A stretch of DNA of 7,113 nt from Chloroflexota bacterium. Its GTDB lineage: Bacteria; Chloroflexota; Anaerolineae; Anaerolineales; UBA11858. The stretch spans positions 1-7,113 of the forward strand of contig DAOUWT010000130.1 in the NCBI GenBank assembly GCA_030666985.1. The letters are read 5' to 3'. Under the pieces are notes generated by a model. That model was not told the origin of the DNA, searched no databases, and saw nothing but the letters and a program-made list of their open reading frames with translations. A program made the position numbers and the translations under genes. How positions within the stretch are numbered: position 1 is the first letter of the stretch; every line of letters begins with the position of its first letter. Shown in pieces: positions 4,598 to 7,113 of the stretch.

Positions 4598-5236
4598 TTA
4601 AGCTTTTTCTACTTGTAAAAAGTCCAATTCGACCGGTGTGTCCCGGCCAAAGAAATTCACCATAACTCGCACGATCATTCGTTCCACATCAAGCTCGGCA
4701 ACTTTGCCATGAAAATCTTTGAAAGGTCCTTCAACAATCCGTACCCGTTCTCCGGGACGAAAAGTAACTTTAATCCGAGGAGCTTTGGATTCCATGCGCT
4801 TCAAGATACGAGCGACTTCTTCTGGCTGCAGGGGAGTGGGTTTATCTCCCATGCCTACAAAGCCAATCACGCCAGGTGTACTACGAACCACAAAGCGGGA
4901 TTCTTCGGTCTGCAACATGTTTACGAGGATATAACCCGGAAACACTCGCTGCTCCACGGTTCTGCGTTCACCATCTTTCATTTCTACTTCTTCTTCTGTG
5001 GGGACAATAATATCGAAGATGAAGTCTTCCATCCCCATGGATTCAATACGCTGTTCGAGGTTATGCTGTACTTTTTCTTCATTTCCGGAATAACAACTTA
5101 CAACATACCACGCACGCCCATCATCTTTTTTCTGTTCTATCTCTTCGGCAGCCTCAACGGCTTCCGAAGCACCCATTTCAGAAAGAGATGGTTCTTCCAA
5201 AATATCTTCTTGTTCCTCTCGGTCTTGTAAATCCAT
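4598..5236 (-). CDS. nusG: Transcription termination/antitermination factor NusG
   Basis: The 212-aa product binds the RNA polymerase clamp and affects pausing, Rho action and coupling to the ribosome. The NGN domain runs from WYVVSCYSGNEEKV (about 43) through FPGYILVNM (about 103-111) and VRSTPGVIGFVG (about 117-128). The KOW domain follows from RPGERVRIVEGPFKDFHGKV (about 160-179). Before the NGN domain there is an acidic extension of about 40 residues with some 16 Asp/Glu, longer than the few residues in E. coli NusG. The ATG at 5236 is the first possible in this frame, since a TAG stop lies two codons upstream; its ribosome binding site is weak. A downstream start at Met21 has no better site. 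It lies 29 bp after secE in the conserved secE-nusG pair. Confidence 0.97.
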   Translation of the reverse strand: MDLQDREEQEDILEEPSLSEMGASEAVEAAEEIEQKKDDGRAWYVVSCYSGNEEKVQHNLEQRIESMGMEDFIFDIIVPTEEEVEMKDGERRTVEQRVFPGYILVNMLQTEESRFVVRSTPGVIGFVGMGDKPTPLQPEEVARILKRMESKAPRIKVTFRPGERVRIVEGPFKDFHGKVAELDVERMIVRVMVNFFGRDTPVELDFLQVEKA

Positions 5237-5265
5237 TTTCTACTCGCCCAATGAGCGTGGTTATA

Positions 5266-5469
5266 TTAACCCAAAATAAAAGCGAACAAACGTGCAAATA
5301 TGAAATCCACAACGCCCAAAAAGATACCCACTGTGAAAATGACTATAATAACAACTCGGGAAAGGCTAATTGCTTCTTTGCGAGTGGGCCAAGAGACTTT
5401 GCGCAACTCAGCTATTGTTTCGCGAGAAAACTTCTGAATGGCGTTAGGTTTCTTTCTTTTTTTCGCCAC
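5266..5469 (-). CDS. secE: Preprotein translocase subunit SecE
   Basis: The 67-aa product is the single-helix SecE of the SecYEG channel in the inner membrane. The amphipathic cytoplasmic helix with the signature ELRKVSWPTRKE (about 21-32) is followed by one transmembrane segment (about 38-64). The length is that of the short SecE form found outside the enterobacteria. The start is GTG at 5467-5469, because AAGGAG (5476-5481) lies six bases upstream and the protein then begins MAKKRKK. A longer reading from an ATG at 5508 would start inside a hairpin and has no ribosome binding site. It lies between tRNA-Trp and nusG. Confidence 0.95.
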   Translation of the reverse strand: MAKKRKKPNAIQKFSRETIAELRKVSWPTRKEAISLSRVVIIVIFTVGIFLGVVDFIFARLFAFILG

Positions 5470-5495
5470 AAGGATCTCCTTTTCGTTACGGTGAA

Positions 5496-5519
5496 AACGC
5501 CGCCTCAAGGGACGGCGTT
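5496..5519 (-). other. Hairpin between tRNA-Trp and secE
   Basis: AACGCCG (5496-5502) pairs with CGGCGTT (5513-5519) around 10 nt. On the minus strand the stem runs into TTTTC, too short a T-run for a strong terminator. It may be a weak attenuator or a processing signal that separates the tRNA from the secE-nusG message. Confidence 0.45.
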
Positions 5520-5534
5520 AGATATAAGATAAGG

Positions 5535-5608
5535 CAGGCCAGGCAGGAATCGAACCCGCAACCCCCGGTTTTGGAGACCGGTGCTCTCCCTAGTTGAGCT
5601 ACTGGCCT
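5535..5608 (-). tRNA. trnW: tRNA-Trp (anticodon CCA)
   Basis: A full cloverleaf is readable on the minus strand. The acceptor stem AGGCCAG/CTGGCCT has seven pairs; the D-arm is GCTC/GAGC; the anticodon stem CCGGT/ACCGG has loop CTCCAAA with anticodon CCA (5574-5572). The T-arm is GCGGG/CCTGC with one G-U pair and loop TTCGATT. The discriminator is G, as expected for bacterial tRNA-Trp. The CCA end is not fully encoded (CCT follows), so it must be added or trimmed after transcription. A tRNA-Trp between rpmG and secE is a common bacterial arrangement. Confidence 0.96.
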
Positions 5609-5621
5609 GTATTGATCTCGC

Positions 5622-5662
5622 CAGGTGGCTGAAGCTGATCATTGCTCAGGAGCAGCCACCTG
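5622..5662 (-). other. Long hairpin between rpmG and tRNA-Trp
   Basis: CAGGTGGCTG (5622-5631) and CAGCCACCTG (5653-5662) form a perfect 10-bp stem. An inner CTGA/TCAG stem lies at 5635-5638 with 5646-5649. No T-run follows on the minus strand. It begins 8 nt after the rpmG stop and likely protects the message end or marks a processing site before the tRNA. Confidence 0.55.
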
Positions 5663-5670
5663 ACTGGTTA

Positions 5671-5838
5671 TTACTTCGTTTCCCGATGCAGAGTATGTTC
5701 TCGACACCGCGGACAAAATTTCTTCAGTTCCAAACGACCGGGGTCATTACGCCTATTCTTTTCGGTGGTGTAATTACGCTCATTACACTCAGTGCAAGCA
5801 AGTGTGATTACCGGTCGCACACCTTTTTTACGTGCCAT
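5671..5838 (-). CDS. rpmG: 50S ribosomal protein L33 (zinc-ribbon form)
   Basis: The 55-aa product begins MARKKGVRPVITLACTEC and ends REHTLHRETK, with full length for the family. Two CxxC pairs, Cys15/Cys18 and Cys42/Cys45, form the zinc ribbon, so this is the zinc-dependent form rather than the Cys-free paralogue that some bacteria use under zinc limitation. NYTTEKNRRNDPGRLELKKF in the middle is the typical L33 block. The start ATG (5836-5838) has a modest GGGAAGA binding site about 6 nt upstream. It lies 59 bp after tuf and 62 bp before tRNA-Trp, in the usual order. It is a small gene that simple ORF length filters miss. Confidence 0.96.
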   Translation of the reverse strand: MARKKGVRPVITLACTECNERNYTTEKNRRNDPGRLELKKFCPRCREHTLHRETK

Positions 5839-5864
5839 AATTATCTTCCCATCCTAAGCGCAAG

Positions 5865-5912
5865 CTTACTCTATAAGCGGCTTATTCTATAAGCGGCTTA
5901 TTCTATAAGCTC
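5865..5912 (-). repeat. 16-bp tandem repeat x3 spanning the tuf stop codon
   Basis: Units CTTACTCTATAAGCGG (5865-5880), CTTATTCTATAAGCGG (5881-5896) and CTTATTCTATAAGCTC (5897-5912). The last unit contains the final codons and the TAA stop of tuf; the other two lie in the tuf-rpmG spacer. Each unit holds the small inverted repeat CTTAT/ATAAG. It looks like a tandem duplication that started from the tuf 3' end. Confidence 0.85.
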
Positions 5913-7100
5913 GGTAACAACGCCTGCGCCAACGGTGAGACCGCCTTCACGAATAGCGAAGTCACTCCCTTCTTCCAAGGCTATCGGCACTATCAATTCC
6001 ACTTCCATGTTTATATTGTCTCCAGGCATGACCATCTCTACGCCTTCCGGCAATCGGATCGCACCTGTAACATCTATTGTCTTGATGTAGAACTGCGGGC
6101 GGTATCCCGTGAAGAACGGTTTGTGGCGTCCTCCTTCATCTGCCCTCAGCACGTAGACCTCTGCTTTGAATTTCGTGTGCGGGGTCACGCTGCCCGGCTC
6201 GGCGATTACCATTCCTCGTTCTACCTCGTCCCGGTCGATGCCTCGCAGCAGCAAGCCCACATTGTCTCCTGCCATTCCTTCGTCCAGGAGTTTGTGGAAC
6301 ATTTCTACTCCCGTCACTACCGTTTCCATGATGTCATCTTGAAGCCCTAAGATCTCGACTTTGTCTCCAACGTGGGTCACGCCACGCTCAATGCGGCCTG
6401 TCACTACCGTCCCTCGCCCTTTGATAGTGAATACATCTTCCACTGGCATCATGAACGGTTTGTCGATTTCTCTCTCAGGCTCGGGGATGTACTCATCTAT
6501 CACGCGCAGTAATTCCCAAATGCTCTCGTACTCCGGAGCATCCACGTCCTCGCTCTCGCTCTCCAAGGCTGCCAGCGCGCTCCCTTTCACTATCGGGGTC
6601 TCGTCCCCAGGGAACCCGTACTCATCCATCAACTCTCGCAGCTCAAGTTCCACCAACTCTAATAGCTCCGGATCATCCATCTGGTCAATCTTGTTCATGT
6701 AGATGACCACACTCGGCACCTCTACCTGTTTTGCCAGCAGCAAGTGCTCTCGCGTCTGCGGCATAGGGCCATCGGAGGCGGCTACTACCAGGATCGCTCC
6801 ATCTACCTGCGCTGCTCCCGTGATCATATTCTTGATGTAGTCCCGGTGTCCAGGCATATCAACATGGGCATAGTGCCTGTTCTCGGTTTCATATTCTACG
6901 TGGGAGATGCTGATCGTGATCCCGCGTTCTTTCTCTTCCGGGGCATTATCAATATCTTCGAAGGCCTGAAAGTCTGCCAGCCCTTTCATTGCCAGCACTT
7001 TCGTCATCGCGGCTGTTAGGGTCGTTTTCCCGTGGTCAATGTGCCCTATTGTTCCCACGTTCAAGTGCGGCTTCGTTCGTTCAAATTTCTCTTTAGCCAT
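5898..7100 (-). CDS. tuf: Elongation factor Tu
   Basis: The complete 400-aa product delivers aminoacyl-tRNA to the ribosome as the GTP complex. G1 is GHIDHGKT (19-26), switch I holds ERGITI (58-62, effector Thr62), G3 is DMPGH (81-85, catalytic His85), G4 is NKID (136-139) and G5 GSAL. Domain 2 (about 215-305) contains GRGTVVTGRIERG, and domain 3 contains GGRHKPFFTGYRPQFY and ends in GAGVVTELIE. Unusual against E. coli: the conserved Cys of DCPGH and NKCD are Met82 and Ile138, the whole protein has no Cys, and the usual Arg of GGRTVG near the C-terminus is Leu388. The ATG has AAGGAG (7108-7113) at the window edge. No terminator follows, so reading into rpmG is likely. Confidence 0.98.
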   Translation of the reverse strand: MAKEKFERTKPHLNVGTIGHIDHGKTTLTAAMTKVLAMKGLADFQAFEDIDNAPEEKERGITISISHVEYETENRHYAHVDMPGHRDYIKNMITGAAQVDGAILVVAASDGPMPQTREHLLLAKQVEVPSVVIYMNKIDQMDDPELLELVELELRELMDEYGFPGDETPIVKGSALAALESESEDVDAPEYESIWELLRVIDEYIPEPEREIDKPFMMPVEDVFTIKGRGTVVTGRIERGVTHVGDKVEILGLQDDIMETVVTGVEMFHKLLDEGMAGDNVGLLLRGIDRDEVERGMVIAEPGSVTPHTKFKAEVYVLRADEGGRHKPFFTGYRPQFYIKTIDVTGAIRLPEGVEMVMPGDNINMEVELIVPIALEEGSDFAIREGGLTVGAGVVTELIE

Positions 7101-7113
7101 AATTGCTCTCCTT

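Noticed and set aside
5470..5508. Longer SecE beginning at the ATG at 5508
   Set aside because: The added 13 residues are encoded in a hairpin, have no ribosome binding site and contain the Shine-Dalgarno sequence of the GTG start.

Overview
The window is a bacterial chromosome segment dominated by a canonical minus-strand translation/transcription operon: tuf (EF-Tu), rpmG (L33), tRNA-Trp, secE, nusG, rplK (L11), rplA (L1), rplJ (L10), rplL (L7/L12), transcribed from right to left. The moderate GC content, Gram-positive-type zinc-ribbon L33, tRNA-Trp between rpmG and secE, Firmicutes-like L10 leader with an attenuator, and short heptanucleotide repeats between genes suggest a member of the Chloroflexota (Anaerolineae-like). 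That assignment is inference; no marker here settles it.

Right part (4598-7113): tuf is complete, with its ribosome binding site at the window edge. It is followed by a three-copy 16-bp repeat that includes its own stop codon, then rpmG (55 aa), a long hairpin, tRNA-Trp(CCA), another hairpin, secE (real start GTG, 67 aa) and nusG with an acidic N-terminal extension.

Middle part (1941-4597): rplK-rplA and rplJ-rplL, each pair preceded by a recognisable autoregulatory RNA. Between nusG and rplK there is a structure resembling the L1-binding site of 23S rRNA. Upstream of rplJ lies an L10 leader followed by a strong intrinsic terminator, and the 5' strand of the leader can pair with the terminator loop and arm, giving a readable attenuation switch. 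rplJ starts with TTG and rplK with GTG. A strong terminator directly follows rplL, so rpoB is not the next gene, unlike the common rplJL-rpoBC arrangement.

Left part (1-1940): two plus-strand genes converge on the ribosomal operon. The first is an unrecognised four-helix membrane protein with a very basic C-terminal tail. Its near-consensus sigma-70 promoter carries, in the -35/-10 spacer, a 16-bp palindrome with the GAAC-N4-GTTC core of the Gram-positive type LexA (SOS) box. Its leader contains a perfect 12-bp hairpin. The second encodes a membrane-anchored lytic transglycosylase (SLT domain). The two may form a damage-inducible cell-envelope module, which is the least ordinary part of the window.

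Four separate 7-bp tandem repeats of different sequence occur in the intergenic spaces, and a plus-strand terminator-shaped palindrome lies between rplA and the L10 leader with no obvious gene to terminate.
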